Shown here: piece by piece, positions 16,774 through 24,973 of the stretch | Layout of the letters: the number at the start of each line of letters is the position of its first letter | Position numbering within the stretch: position 1 is the first letter of the stretch | Assembly: GCA_018383815.1 (NCBI GenBank) | Contig: JAHAWU010000012.1 | Location: forward strand, 1-33,936 | DNA length: 33,936 nucleotides | From: Candidatus Jordarchaeia archaeon | GTDB taxonomy: Archaea; Asgardarchaeota; Jordiarchaeia; Jordiarchaeales; Jordiarchaeaceae | Direction of reading: 5' to 3' | Position numbers and translations under genes: made by a program | Notes under the pieces: generated by a model | Database searches by the model: none | The model's input: only the letters and a program-made list of their open reading frames with translations | What the model was told of the DNA's origin: nothing

Positions 16774-17535
16774 TTATCCCAGAACATATTTTAGTGTTAA
16801 CAGTAATGCTATTCCTATTAGGAATATGGCTATGGAGGCCAGTGACCTTTTCAATTTCGGTTCTTTGTGGAGCTCAGGTATTAGGTCCGAGCACGCTATA
16901 TATGTGAAACCCCCCGCGGCGAATGCCAGAACAGAGTATACAATACGGGTGTATTCTCCCGTTATCACAATGTCTTTTAATAAGAGGTATGTGATGAGTG
17001 CCCCAGCTATGGCTGTTAGGGCGGAGAGTAGATTGTAACCTAGGGCCTTAATTCTTCCAAATCCGCCGTATACTAGTACACCGAAGTCTCCAATCTCTTG
17101 GGGTATCTCGTGTGCAATAACCGCTAGAGTAACCACTGCCCCCAAGTTTATGTTTATCATGTAGCTAGCCGCTATAAGCACTCCGTCTATTAGGTTGTGT
17201 ATTCCGTCGCCAATGAGGTTCAGGTAAGTGAAGGGATGTATATCGCAAACTCCTTCGTGGCAGTGGCGCCAATAGATAATCCGCTCCAGCAGGAAAAAGG
17301 AAGCAAAGCCCACTACCAGTAAAATTGAGAAACTCAGAGGCTCTAGGTTTTCAACAGATTCTGGTAAAATGTGGAAAAAGGCTCCACCCATTAGGGCTCC
17401 AGCAGCAAAGGCTATTAGGAAAAATAGAATCTTATCCAAAAAAGACCTATTAAAGGCTAGAGTGAAAATTCCCACCAGCGAAACTAAACTAGCGAGAACA
17501 GTACTCACAATAATAAAAGTTAAAGTGAAATACAT
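16774..17535 (-). CDS. ZIP-family divalent metal transporter
   Basis: An inner-membrane protein of about 253 residues with eight hydrophobic segments. It has the paired ZIP signatures: H-N-L-I-D-G in helix IV and H-E-I-P-Q-E-I-G-D-F in helix V, which form the metal pathway. A His/Cys cluster (R-H-C-H-E-G-V-C-D-I-H) lies in the loop before helix IV and may bind zinc or iron. ATG 17535 (M-Y-F-T-L-T-F) follows GGTGG and leaves a normal first helix; the longer frame to 17586 adds an odd leader. It probably imports Zn, Fe or Mn. Confidence 0.85.
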   Translation of the reverse strand: MYFTLTFIIVSTVLASLVSLVGIFTLAFNRSFLDKILFFLIAFAAGALMGGAFFHILPESVENLEPLSFSILLVVGFASFFLLERIIYWRHCHEGVCDIHPFTYLNLIGDGIHNLIDGVLIAASYMININLGAVVTLAVIAHEIPQEIGDFGVLVYGGFGRIKALGYNLLSALTAIAGALITYLLLKDIVITGEYTRIVYSVLAFAAGGFTYIACSDLIPELHKEPKLKRSLASIAIFLIGIALLLTLKYVLG

Positions 17536-17673
17536 ATACAGCCACCCAAACCAGCAAAACGTGATCACGGATTTTGAGGTTTTCATAGAAGAATTTAAAA
17601 TTTTTCAGTATCTATTTACCGAAAAGCCAAACTACACTGTCCATTTTAAGGGTATCCATTGCTCTTCCGGGTT

Positions 17674-19035
17674 TTAGCCCTTCTTCCCTACTTTTTGTAT
17701 TATCCTGATGGTTTTTTCCACTGCTTCCTTTGCTGTTGGCGCTAATATTCTGACCATGGCTTCCTTGCCAATTCCACCGCGGTCAAATATCACATCGGGC
17801 ACACGGCCGATGGAGGTAATTGCCCTTTTAACGCCCCACGGCAAACTTTTGCCTTCCTGCTCTTTAATCTCCGCTGGCTCTTCGCCTCTATTAAAGGTGG
17901 AAACTACCAGACCCAGTTCCACGCAGGCATTGATTATTTCCTCAGAGTACTTTATGTTAACCGCAGCTCTCATGGTTGGGTCGTGTTCCATCACTGCCAA
18001 GATGATTCTCGCTATGTGACTGGAGGAGCCGAATTTGATGCATCCTAAGGGCTTAGCCCGTCCGTGATAATTCATTATTCTTCCATCCACTGCTGCTATG
18101 TCCCCTACGTCCTTAGCATTTGGTAGGGCCATACCCACGTTGGTTCTCACCTCTGGAATGAATTCTCCAAAATTGGGCGTGGATTCCATCATTGTTACTG
18201 CTGCGTCCAAATCTTGGGCAACTCTCCACTTCTCAGCATCTATTTCAAGCCAGTAAGTGGGGTTAACTGGTTTTCTTCCTCCCCCCACCATCACTGGATG
18301 CCCAACTGCCTCATCAATAAATTTTTCCGCGTGGAACACCGCGTCAGCTGGCTCGCAACCTTTAGCTATGTATGCTGCTATAGCTGCGGAGAAACTGCAG
18401 CCGCTTCCGTGAGTTCCGGGTTCTTCGATTCTGGGCTTCTCAAAAAGTTTTATTTTACCGCCATAAAACATTACGTCCACTACGGTTTTACCTGTGGCTT
18501 CTAAGTGCCCTCCCTTAATCACAACCACCTCTGGGCCGAGGGTTGAGATGACGCGCGCCGCCTCCTCCATATCTTTAACCGAGTTAATCATAGTATCAGC
18601 TATTACCGAGGCCTCAGTAACGTTTGGAGTGACCACTTGGGATAAGGGAATGAGATTTTTTACTATCATTTTTTCGGCAGCGGGAGTAAGCAGCCTATCA
18701 CCGGAGCCCGCCCAGATTACGGGGTCTACTACTAGGGGAAAGCCGTGTTCGTTTAGTTCATTGCAGACCAGTTTTATTACCTCTGGCTCGTAAAGCATCC
18801 CAGTTTTAGCTGCATCCACTTCTATATCATCGGCTACCACATCGATTTGAGCCATTACAATCTCTGGGGGAATGGGATGGATGTCTCGCACAAACAAGGT
18901 ATTCTGGGCGGTAACTGCGGTGATAGCACAAGTTCCATGAACGCCTAGTGCCGCAAAAGTTTTAAGATCAGCTTGAATTCCTGCACCTCCACCAGAATCT
19001 GAACCCGCAATTGTTAGAGCTACGGGAAACTTCAA
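17674..19035 (-). CDS. thiD: Hydroxymethylpyrimidine (phosphate) kinase fused to thiamine-phosphate synthase ThiN
   Basis: A bifunctional thiamine-synthesis enzyme of about 453 residues. Residues 1-260 are ThiD: T-I-A-G-S-D-S-G-G-G-A-G-I-Q-A-D near the start, V-I-K-G-G-H near 195, and G-T-H-G-S-G-C-S-F-S-A-A-I-A near 220 with the catalytic Cys. Residues 280-453 are ThiN, starting near T-P-N-F-G-E-F-I-P-E-V-R-T-N and containing R-A-K-P-L-G-C-I-K-F-G-S-S-S-H-I. It makes HMP diphosphate and then condenses it with the thiazole phosphate. The ThiD-ThiN fusion is typical of archaea. The GGAGG site spans 19044-19048, making TTG 19035 (M-K-F-P-V-A-L) a better start than TTG 19050. Confidence 0.9.
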   Translation of the reverse strand: MKFPVALTIAGSDSGGGAGIQADLKTFAALGVHGTCAITAVTAQNTLFVRDIHPIPPEIVMAQIDVVADDIEVDAAKTGMLYEPEVIKLVCNELNEHGFPLVVDPVIWAGSGDRLLTPAAEKMIVKNLIPLSQVVTPNVTEASVIADTMINSVKDMEEAARVISTLGPEVVVIKGGHLEATGKTVVDVMFYGGKIKLFEKPRIEEPGTHGSGCSFSAAIAAYIAKGCEPADAVFHAEKFIDEAVGHPVMVGGGRKPVNPTYWLEIDAEKWRVAQDLDAAVTMMESTPNFGEFIPEVRTNVGMALPNAKDVGDIAAVDGRIMNYHGRAKPLGCIKFGSSSHIARIILAVMEHDPTMRAAVNIKYSEEIINACVELGLVVSTFNRGEEPAEIKEQEGKSLPWGVKRAITSIGRVPDVIFDRGGIGKEAMVRILAPTAKEAVEKTIRIIQKVGKKG

Positions 19036-19376
19036 AGCCACAGCCTCCAAGAAGAGCTATTTAAGTAGAAAACGTAGTTTAAACTATTAAATCTATGGCA
19101 GAACATTGTGTAGCGTTTCTGAAAATTTGTGGTTATCAATTTCAAGTTACACCTCATATTCGTTCACCGACTGTTAGGAAGTTTGTTAGTACTGTGCAAG
19201 CCTTTTATTTCTCCTATTTTTAGGGAAGCAATGCTTTCCAAATGTAGTGCTTCAATTGAAGTTGAATGGTGGGGTTTTGGTCTCCTGGTTTTATGTGATA
19301 TTAATTTTATAAGTGGGTGGTATGTTCCTTATTTTGAGGATGGAGCTAAAATATTTGTAAGGGTGTTGAGCTGGTA
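19036..19376. other. Intergenic region before the selenocysteine locus
   Basis: About 340 bases between the divergent ThiD-ThiN and PSTK genes. A TATA-like TAATTTTATAAG (about 19302-19313) lies 65 bases before the PSTK start. Short plus-strand frames exist (for example 42 codons from ATG 19095 to TAG about 19221, and a Cys/Trp-rich one overlapping the PSTK start) but neither has a clear ribosome-binding site or recognisable motif. It could include a leader RNA; nothing else was recognised. Confidence 0.4.
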
Positions 19377-20147
19377 TTGCTTATAATTTTCTGTGGTATA
19401 CCAAGCATCGGAAAAACTCTGGTTGCAAGAAGGCTGGCAATAGAACTTGAAAAAAGTGGCTATCCCACTGTTGTTTTGGGTTCCGACGACATTCGTCGAC
19501 TTGTTCCCGCACATATGGAGATGTTCAACCCGGAGCGGGAAGAGTTCATAAGGGAAACAACACTACACATGGTAGATTATTTTCTCAGCGCAGGAAAAAC
19601 AGTAATCAGTGATGATACAAATTATTACAATGCCATGCGGCATGACCTTATAAGAATTGCAGAAAAAAACAAAACGGATTATGCCATAGTCTATATACAC
19701 GCTCCCCTAGAGCTTGCTCTAGAGTGGAATAGAGAAAGGGGGGAGCCCATTCCCTCCGAGGTCATAAATAGGATCCATGACAGATTCGACGTTCCTGGTA
19801 AAAAGTATAAGTGGGACCAGCCCATTGTCAGTATTGACAGATCCAAGGAATCAGTGGAGGATTCTGTTAAAATAATTCTCCAGAAACTCCAAGAAGGGAA
19901 ACCTCAAAAGAGCGGTAAGCCCCAAGTCTTGTATAAGGCGGGCAAATCTGAGGAAATCGACCGACTTACACGCAGAATCGCTGGAAAAATTTTGGAGGAA
20001 AAAGGCGACAAGATGCTGGCTCGGCGAATAAGCGCTTTGAGAAGGGGTTTTGTTAGGGAAGCGGCTGAGAAGAATTTAACTCTGGAACAGGCTGAGAAGG
20101 AGTTCCTCAAGAAGGTAAAGAGTGTGATTAATGGTGAAAATTTCTGA
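19377..20147 (+). CDS. pstK: O-phosphoseryl-tRNA(Sec) kinase (PSTK)
   Basis: Phosphorylates Ser on tRNA-Sec to give O-phosphoseryl-tRNA-Sec, the second step of archaeal/eukaryotic selenocysteine synthesis. The 256-residue protein closely resembles the Methanocaldococcus enzyme. It has M-L-I-I-F-C-G start, P-loop G-I-P-S-I-G-K-T (about residues 7-14), V-L-G-S-D-D-I-R-R near 40, [15 protein letters not shown] near 80, and [20 protein letters not shown] near 127. The C-terminal helical tRNA-binding half, about residues 190-250, is rich in Arg/Lys/Glu. The start is a TTG at 19377, matching the family's N-terminus exactly. It overlaps the next gene by 17 bases, so it is first in an operon with two nucleotidyltransferases. 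Confidence 0.92.
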   Translation: MLIIFCGIPSIGKTLVARRLAIELEKSGYPTVVLGSDDIRRLVPAHMEMFNPEREEFIRETTLHMVDYFLSAGKTVISDDTNYYNAMRHDLIRIAEKNKTDYAIVYIHAPLELALEWNRERGEPIPSEVINRIHDRFDVPGKKYKWDQPIVSIDRSKESVEDSVKIILQKLQEGKPQKSGKPQVLYKAGKSEEIDRLTRRIAGKILEEKGDKMLARRISALRRGFVREAAEKNLTLEQAEKEFLKKVKSVINGENF

Positions 20148-21189
20148 ATGGGTACCCCGAGATGGCGACGCAATTTTTACTAAAGAGGGATTCATTTTTT
20201 ACACCATTGGATACGTTCATCCAGAGGATAGGGTAATCGCATTTATCAAATATATTCCCAAAGAACTTCAAAGCCATTTTAAAGTGCCTTGGCTACCCTA
20301 TGAGTGGCGGCTGGGCAGCACTCCACTGGTAAGGCCAAAGAAGCTCTACTCGCCCCAAATATACGCTTCCGTCATCTCCTCACTTAAAGAAATTATTCCA
20401 GACACCGTCTACTTTAACCCTTATGTAGGAAAGGAACTGGTGACTGTTCCCAAAAAGCGCATTGAAGAGGTTTATGTTCCCAGCGAACGCTTGAAACATC
20501 TTTTGGAAAAGCAAGACCACGATGAGCTTGAGAGAAAAGCAGTAGAAGTCATAGGAATACTTTCCAAAGAGTCTGGAGTGCCAGTAGAGGATTTTGGTAT
20601 TCACGGCTCCATTTCTCTACAGATGCATAACCAACAAAGCGACATTGACATTTGTATTTATGGAGCCGAAAACTTCAGAAAGGTTAAGAATGCATTCCAC
20701 AACCTGTGCACCAAGGGTATAGTATCAATTCTCCAAGTGGACAAGTTTGACCCCATTAGGCGGAACAGGGGCGTATATCAGAACACAAGGTTTGTAATTA
20801 ATGCCACCCGAAGAATTGAGGAAATGAAGGAGAAGTTTGGACAATACAAGTATGAGGCAATAGTGCCAGTTGAAGCCACATGTCGAGTAACAAATAATGA
20901 TGAATCCATGTTTCGCCCCTCAATCTATGAGGTGGACGACTGCCAGTTAAAACAAAAAGGAAGGGGGGAAAAGCCTAGCAAGGTTGTGAGCATGATTGGG
21001 CAATTCAGAGATTTCGCAAGTGTAGGCGAGAGGATAAAAGTTAGAGGTATGCTCGAAAAGGTGGAGAACCTAAAAACAGGTGAAACCAGTTACCGCATAG
21101 TTGTGGGATCCGGAGTAGGCGAAGAGTACCTATGGCCAATAAATAGTTTACCCAGTTCTCCACCCGAAAAGATTATCGAATCCGATTAA
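20131..21189 (+). CDS. Predicted nucleotidyltransferase 1 (Pol-beta fold), PSTK operon
   Basis: A 352-residue protein with a minimal nucleotidyltransferase core: [11 protein letters not shown] at about residues 155-165, followed by [10 protein letters not shown], the G-S and D-x-D metal-binding signature, and a possible third acidic residue in V-P-V-E-A near 250. An N-terminal domain of about 130 residues precedes the core. The C-terminus ([14 protein letters not shown] near 305-318) looks like a small beta domain. It resembles archaeal predicted nucleotidyltransferases of COG1665 type, whose substrate is unknown. It overlaps PSTK by 17 bases and is followed by a paralogue. A role on tRNA-Sec or in Sec synthesis is suggested by operon position only. 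Confidence 0.75.
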   Translation: MVKISEWVPRDGDAIFTKEGFIFYTIGYVHPEDRVIAFIKYIPKELQSHFKVPWLPYEWRLGSTPLVRPKKLYSPQIYASVISSLKEIIPDTVYFNPYVGKELVTVPKKRIEEVYVPSERLKHLLEKQDHDELERKAVEVIGILSKESGVPVEDFGIHGSISLQMHNQQSDIDICIYGAENFRKVKNAFHNLCTKGIVSILQVDKFDPIRRNRGVYQNTRFVINATRRIEEMKEKFGQYKYEAIVPVEATCRVTNNDESMFRPSIYEVDDCQLKQKGRGEKPSKVVSMIGQFRDFASVGERIKVRGMLEKVENLKTGETSYRIVVGSGVGEEYLWPINSLPSSPPEKIIESD

Positions 21190-21238
21190 AAGGATGAAAA
21201 AGGTGGGGCTTCAATTTTTAAAGGGGGATGATAAAATA

Positions 21239-22312
21239 ATGGTGCTAAAAGTGAGGGACAAGGATGCCCCCATTTCGCGGGAGGGTATCATATTCAGGGT
21301 TTACGGATATGATCATCCTCCCCACGCCTGCATATGTGACGTAGAGTACGCTCCAGAAACCATATATAGGGCAGTGGAGCCCAAAGCGGTGCGCACAGGT
21401 CTCCCTCTAAAGTATTATAAGTTCTATTCGGATGAGGGGCTTAGATTTGTTCAAGAAAAGTATCCCCAATACCAGTTTTTCTATGAGCCACTCCAACGCC
21501 AACTTGTAGGAATAAAAGAGGAACAAATAGTGGAGCTCAATAAACCTGACCAGAAGCTTAAAGAAATTTTGGAGCAGGAGCCCAAAGACAATCTGATGAG
21601 GACTCTGAAAAATGTTTTGGAATTGATTTTTAACCACTCAAAGCTTAAGCCTTCGGACTTTGGTGTTTTCGGCTCCCTCCTGCACGGCTTTTACAATTTG
21701 AATTATAGTGACCTCGACTACGTTATCTACGGAGGAAGCAAGGTTGAAGAACTCGTAGAGGTTTTAGGAGACTTTTACAAGGCTCGGGATGGAGTGCTAA
21801 AAAATGAGTTTGATTTTTTTGATGAAAGAACGGAGCGGAAAAATTGGCGGTTCGAAAACTATAGCCTTAGGGAGTATGAGTGGTATGAGAGGAGAAAGTG
21901 CATCTATGCGGTTTACGATTCAAAGGAGCTGGGCAGGAGAGTTAAGGTTGAGTTTGAACCCGTCAGGGCTTGGAACGAAATAAGAAATGAATATCATCCG
22001 GAAACGCGAATAACGAGGATAGGGTGGATAAAGGCGAAGGCAATTATTCTGGATGACAGGGAGTCCTACTTTATGCCCGCCATTTACCCCATAGAAGTCC
22101 TAGAACTCATTGAAGGGAGGGAAATAGACAACATTGAAAGAATAATCACTTATGTGGAAGAATACAAAATGCAGGTTAAAAAAGGCGAAGAGGTGCTGGT
22201 TGAGGGGACGCTGGAAAAAGTTGAAACACCCAAAAAAACATTCCACCAAATTACTCTAACCCACATTCCAGACAAAAGGTACTACAGGCAAGTGCTGAAA
22301 ATCGCAAAATAG
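21239..22312 (+). CDS. Predicted nucleotidyltransferase 2 (paralogue of the upstream gene)
   Basis: A protein of about 357 residues sharing the layout of its neighbour. The N-terminal domain has I-S-R-E-G-I-I-F-R-V-Y-G-Y-D-H-P (neighbour: [16 protein letters not shown]). The core is F-G-V-F-G-S-L-L-H-G-F-Y-N with S-D-L-D-Y-V-I-Y-G near residue 165, a third acidic site is V-K-V-E-F-E-P near 245, and the C-terminal beta domain is G-E-E-V-L-V-E-G-T-L-E-K-V-E. Sequence divergence is high, so the duplication is old. ATG 21239 follows GGGGGATGAT and is preferred to ATG 21194. All three catalytic acids appear intact in both copies. The substrate is unknown. A CCCTTTTT run at about 22317-22324 may end the transcript. 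Confidence 0.75.
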   Translation: MVLKVRDKDAPISREGIIFRVYGYDHPPHACICDVEYAPETIYRAVEPKAVRTGLPLKYYKFYSDEGLRFVQEKYPQYQFFYEPLQRQLVGIKEEQIVELNKPDQKLKEILEQEPKDNLMRTLKNVLELIFNHSKLKPSDFGVFGSLLHGFYNLNYSDLDYVIYGGSKVEELVEVLGDFYKARDGVLKNEFDFFDERTERKNWRFENYSLREYEWYERRKCIYAVYDSKELGRRVKVEFEPVRAWNEIRNEYHPETRITRIGWIKAKAIILDDRESYFMPAIYPIEVLELIEGREIDNIERIITYVEEYKMQVKKGEEVLVEGTLEKVETPKKTFHQITLTHIPDKRYYRQVLKIAK

Positions 22313-22411
22313 TAACCCTTTTTAGCAGAAAAATACTGGATAACTTACCTCCCGTTTGCGGCGGAGAATCATAACTGTTTACTTGTCCAAAATGCAGACA
22401 TATTTTAGGAT

Positions 22412-22422
22412 TTTTTATATAT
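22412..22422 (+). promoter_or_regulatory. TATA box before the KARI-like gene
   Basis: TTTTTATATAT, a good archaeal box A, lies about 60 bases before the likely start at 22481 and just after the end of the PSTK operon. It suggests that the KARI-like gene begins a new transcription unit. No experimental support. Confidence 0.45.
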
Positions 22423-22480
22423 TCTAGAAGTACTTACTTGATTATGAGCTCGAAAATACTAAATTTTTGTGGTGGTGAAA

Positions 22481-23485
22481 TTGGTGAAATTTTACTATGA
22501 CGAAGACGCGGATCTATCAGTATTGAAGGATAGGGTTATTGCAGTTATAGGTTATGGTAATCAGGGCCGTGCTCAGGCGCTAAACATGAGAGACAATCAT
22601 CTGGAGGTAATAATAGGGAACATTAAAGACTCATATTGGGACTTGGCGGAGGCTGACGGCTTCAAAGTTTATCCCATAAGGAAAGCCGCCAGCAAAGCTG
22701 ATATAATATCTTTCCTTATTCCAGACGAACTTATGCCCCAAGTTTATGAGAAGGAAATCCGAGGCGAATTATTCCCAGGGAAAGTTCTCAATTTTGCTTC
22801 GGGTTACAACATAGGTTTTGGCTTAATCAAACCCCCCAGTAATGTGGATGTGGTTATGGTAGCACCCAGAATGATTGGAAAATATGTGCGTGAACTATTC
22901 GTTGAGGGCGAGGGATTTCCAAGCTTTATAGCAGTGGAGAATGATGCCAGCGGAAGAGCCAAAGAAATAGTACTGGCTTTGGCAAAAGCTATAGGCTCCA
23001 CTAGGGCGGGCGTACTTGAAGTCACCATGGCTCAGGAGGCCTACATGGACCTATTTACAGAGCAGGGTACGGGTCCAATCATTGGCAGAACTCTAATGAC
23101 CGCATTTCAAATTCTGGTAGAGGCCGGCCTCCCTCCAGAAGCGGTACTAATAGAGTTGTACATGTCCGGCGAGCTGGGACTTGTTTTTCAAACCTTTGCC
23201 GAAACAGGAATCGCGGGACAAATGGAGTTACACTCCCAAACTAGCCAGTATGGATCAATCAGTAGAAGCTTGACCCTCAAATTCGACCCCATCGTTGAAC
23301 ATCTTAAAAAGGTTTTTGAAGAAATAAAAAGCGGAGCCTTCGCAGACGAATGGAAGAAAGAACAGGAAGCAGGATACCCCAAGTTTAAACAGCTAAAAGA
23401 GTTATCCAAACTTAACCCCCTAGCACCCTACGAGAAAAAAGTTATTGAGGGATTAAGAAGAAAAAAGGCGGAAGAAAACCCATAG
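22481..23485 (+). CDS. Divergent ketol-acid reductoisomerase-like protein
   Basis: Has the Rossmann-plus-knotted-helical layout of class I ketol-acid reductoisomerase (IlvC): K-F-Y-Y-D-E-D-A-D start, V-I-G-Y-G-N-Q-G-R-A-Q-A-L-N, F-A-S-G-Y-N-I-G-F-G, V-D-V-V-M-V-A-P, L-F-T-E-Q and A-G-I-A-G, about 334 residues. True KARI catalyses the second step of branched-chain amino-acid synthesis. Several positions differ. The A-P-K-G-P-G loop is A-P-R-M-I-G, and the E-x-x-x-E pair of the last metal site (F-E-C-L-H-E in typical enzymes) reads Y-M-S-G-E, so the first Glu is Tyr. The S-N-T-A-E-Y-G loop is S-Q-T-S-Q-Y-G. The D-L-F-x-E-Q acids are kept. No other branched-chain gene is nearby; it sits within the Sec locus. 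TTG 22481 follows GGTGGTG. It may be a paralogue with another substrate. Confidence 0.8.
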   Translation: MVKFYYDEDADLSVLKDRVIAVIGYGNQGRAQALNMRDNHLEVIIGNIKDSYWDLAEADGFKVYPIRKAASKADIISFLIPDELMPQVYEKEIRGELFPGKVLNFASGYNIGFGLIKPPSNVDVVMVAPRMIGKYVRELFVEGEGFPSFIAVENDASGRAKEIVLALAKAIGSTRAGVLEVTMAQEAYMDLFTEQGTGPIIGRTLMTAFQILVEAGLPPEAVLIELYMSGELGLVFQTFAETGIAGQMELHSQTSQYGSISRSLTLKFDPIVEHLKKVFEEIKSGAFADEWKKEQEAGYPKFKQLKELSKLNPLAPYEKKVIEGLRRKKAEENP

Positions 23486-23544
23486 TTTCCCCTGGAAACC
23501 CATATAGTAGAAATATATAATTTCTTAAAGGGGAGGATTTATGC

Positions 23545-24936
23545 GTGCCTGAAATCATCCCAGTTCACATAGGGCTTATGGGTCACATTGACCACGGAAA
23601 AACGCAGGTGGCAAGGGCCCTAAGTGAGGTGGTTTCTACTGCGGGACTGGACAAGCATCCCCAAGCACAGGAGAGAGGAATATCTATAGACCTGGGTTTT
23701 ACATCCTTCCATTTGAACAATTACTTGGTAACCTTGGTTGATGCTCCAGGCCACGCCGAACTGATAAGGAGTGTGGTGGCTGGAGCAAACATAATTGACG
23801 CCGCGATTCTAGTGGTGGCAGCTGATGAAGGCCCAAAAATACAAACTGGTGAGCATATAGTTATTCTTGAAAGTTTCGGCATAAGAAGGGTGCTTGTAGC
23901 TTTAAGCAAAATGGATTTAGTTTCCCCCGAGAGACTAGAAACAGTAAAGAAACAGATTATAAGCATACTTAGGGGAACCGCCTTGGAAGGGGCGCCCATA
24001 ATTCCTATTTCCGCGATTACCGGCGAGGGATTGGAAGAACTCAAAAAAGCCCTTCTAAGTGTTTTATCGCCTCCAAAAAGGGAGAAAGAGGGTCCTTTTA
24101 AGATGCCCATAGACCACGCTTTTCGCGTCAAAGGAGCAGGGACAGTGATAACAGGAACCATCCACCGGGGCAAAGTTTCTACTGGCGACGAAATTGAGAT
24201 TATGCCCCTAAAACAAAACGCAAAAGTGAAGTCTATCCAAATCTTCAGAGAGGAAGTAAATGAGGCCCAAGCTGGAGACCGGGTGGGCATTAACATAACA
24301 GGCCCTGAACCTGAAAAGATTTATCGAGGATGCTATGCGGGAACCCCCAGAACCCTAAAGGTTACTAACCAGCTAATTGGGAGAATAAGGATGAATAAAT
24401 TGTTCAAGTATCCTCTTCACCCCGGTGTACAGGTACACCTCACTGTGGGAATGCCCACAGTCACTGCCACCATGATTCCCTTCAAAACATTTGAGGAGAA
24501 AAAAATCCTTATAGAAGAAGTGGGAAACGAAGACAGTTATGATGCCTTTTTCAGACTCGGCGAAAGCGTGGTTGCGGAGGAGGGAACACCCCTGCTTGTT
24601 TCCCGCCTAGATTTGCCTCCAACAACCCTAAGAATCGGGGGCAGCGGAAAAGTGACCCAACCCACCATTGAACAAACAGAATTCTTTATTGAAAAAATAA
24701 AAAAGGGCCGAGTAAAAGTCCCTGTTCATTCCAAGGGCAGCGTGGTTGTGGGTCTGGCAGAAACCAAGTATGGAGCTGAAAAATTGTTAGAGGAGATTGC
24801 TACTACAGAAAAGGGGAACCGTGGAAAAGTGGTGGACACATTTGGTGGTAGGGGCGCTGTTATAGTCAAATTTGAAAAACCAGTTTTGGAAAACGAAGAA
24901 GTTTTCATAAGGAAGTTTAAGCCACGTAAATTCTAA
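23545..24936 (+). CDS. selB: Selenocysteine-specific elongation factor SelB
   Basis: A translational GTPase that delivers Sec-tRNA-Sec to in-frame UGA codons. The 463 residues match archaeal SelB. They show G1 G-H-I-D-H-G-K-T at residues 13-20, D-A-P-G-H (G3) near 72, S-K-M-D (G4) near 127 and S-A-I-T (G5) near 160. EF-Tu-like domains 2 and 3 follow, then a short C-terminal domain IV of the archaeal/eukaryotic type rather than the bacterial winged-helix tail. The G2/switch region keeps Q-E-R-G-I-S-I-D-L-G-F, characteristic of SelB and distinct from EF-1alpha or eIF2gamma. The start is GTG 23545 with GGGAGGA seven bases upstream. SepSecS follows after 13 to 37 bases, so the two are probably co-transcribed. 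Confidence 0.93.
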   Translation: MPEIIPVHIGLMGHIDHGKTQVARALSEVVSTAGLDKHPQAQERGISIDLGFTSFHLNNYLVTLVDAPGHAELIRSVVAGANIIDAAILVVAADEGPKIQTGEHIVILESFGIRRVLVALSKMDLVSPERLETVKKQIISILRGTALEGAPIIPISAITGEGLEELKKALLSVLSPPKREKEGPFKMPIDHAFRVKGAGTVITGTIHRGKVSTGDEIEIMPLKQNAKVKSIQIFREEVNEAQAGDRVGINITGPEPEKIYRGCYAGTPRTLKVTNQLIGRIRMNKLFKYPLHPGVQVHLTVGMPTVTATMIPFKTFEEKKILIEEVGNEDSYDAFFRLGESVVAEEGTPLLVSRLDLPPTTLRIGGSGKVTQPTIEQTEFFIEKIKKGRVKVPVHSKGSVVVGLAETKYGAEKLLEEIATTEKGNRGKVVDTFGGRGAVIVKFEKPVLENEEVFIRKFKPRKF

Positions 24937-24973
24937 GGGAGGTCTTAATCTGAGGGAACTAATTGAAAAATAC

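Noticed and set aside
19129-19386. An 85-codon plus-strand frame before PSTK
   Set aside because: It overlaps the PSTK start in another frame, lacks a ribosome-binding site and shows no recognisable motif; kept only as a note on the intergenic region.
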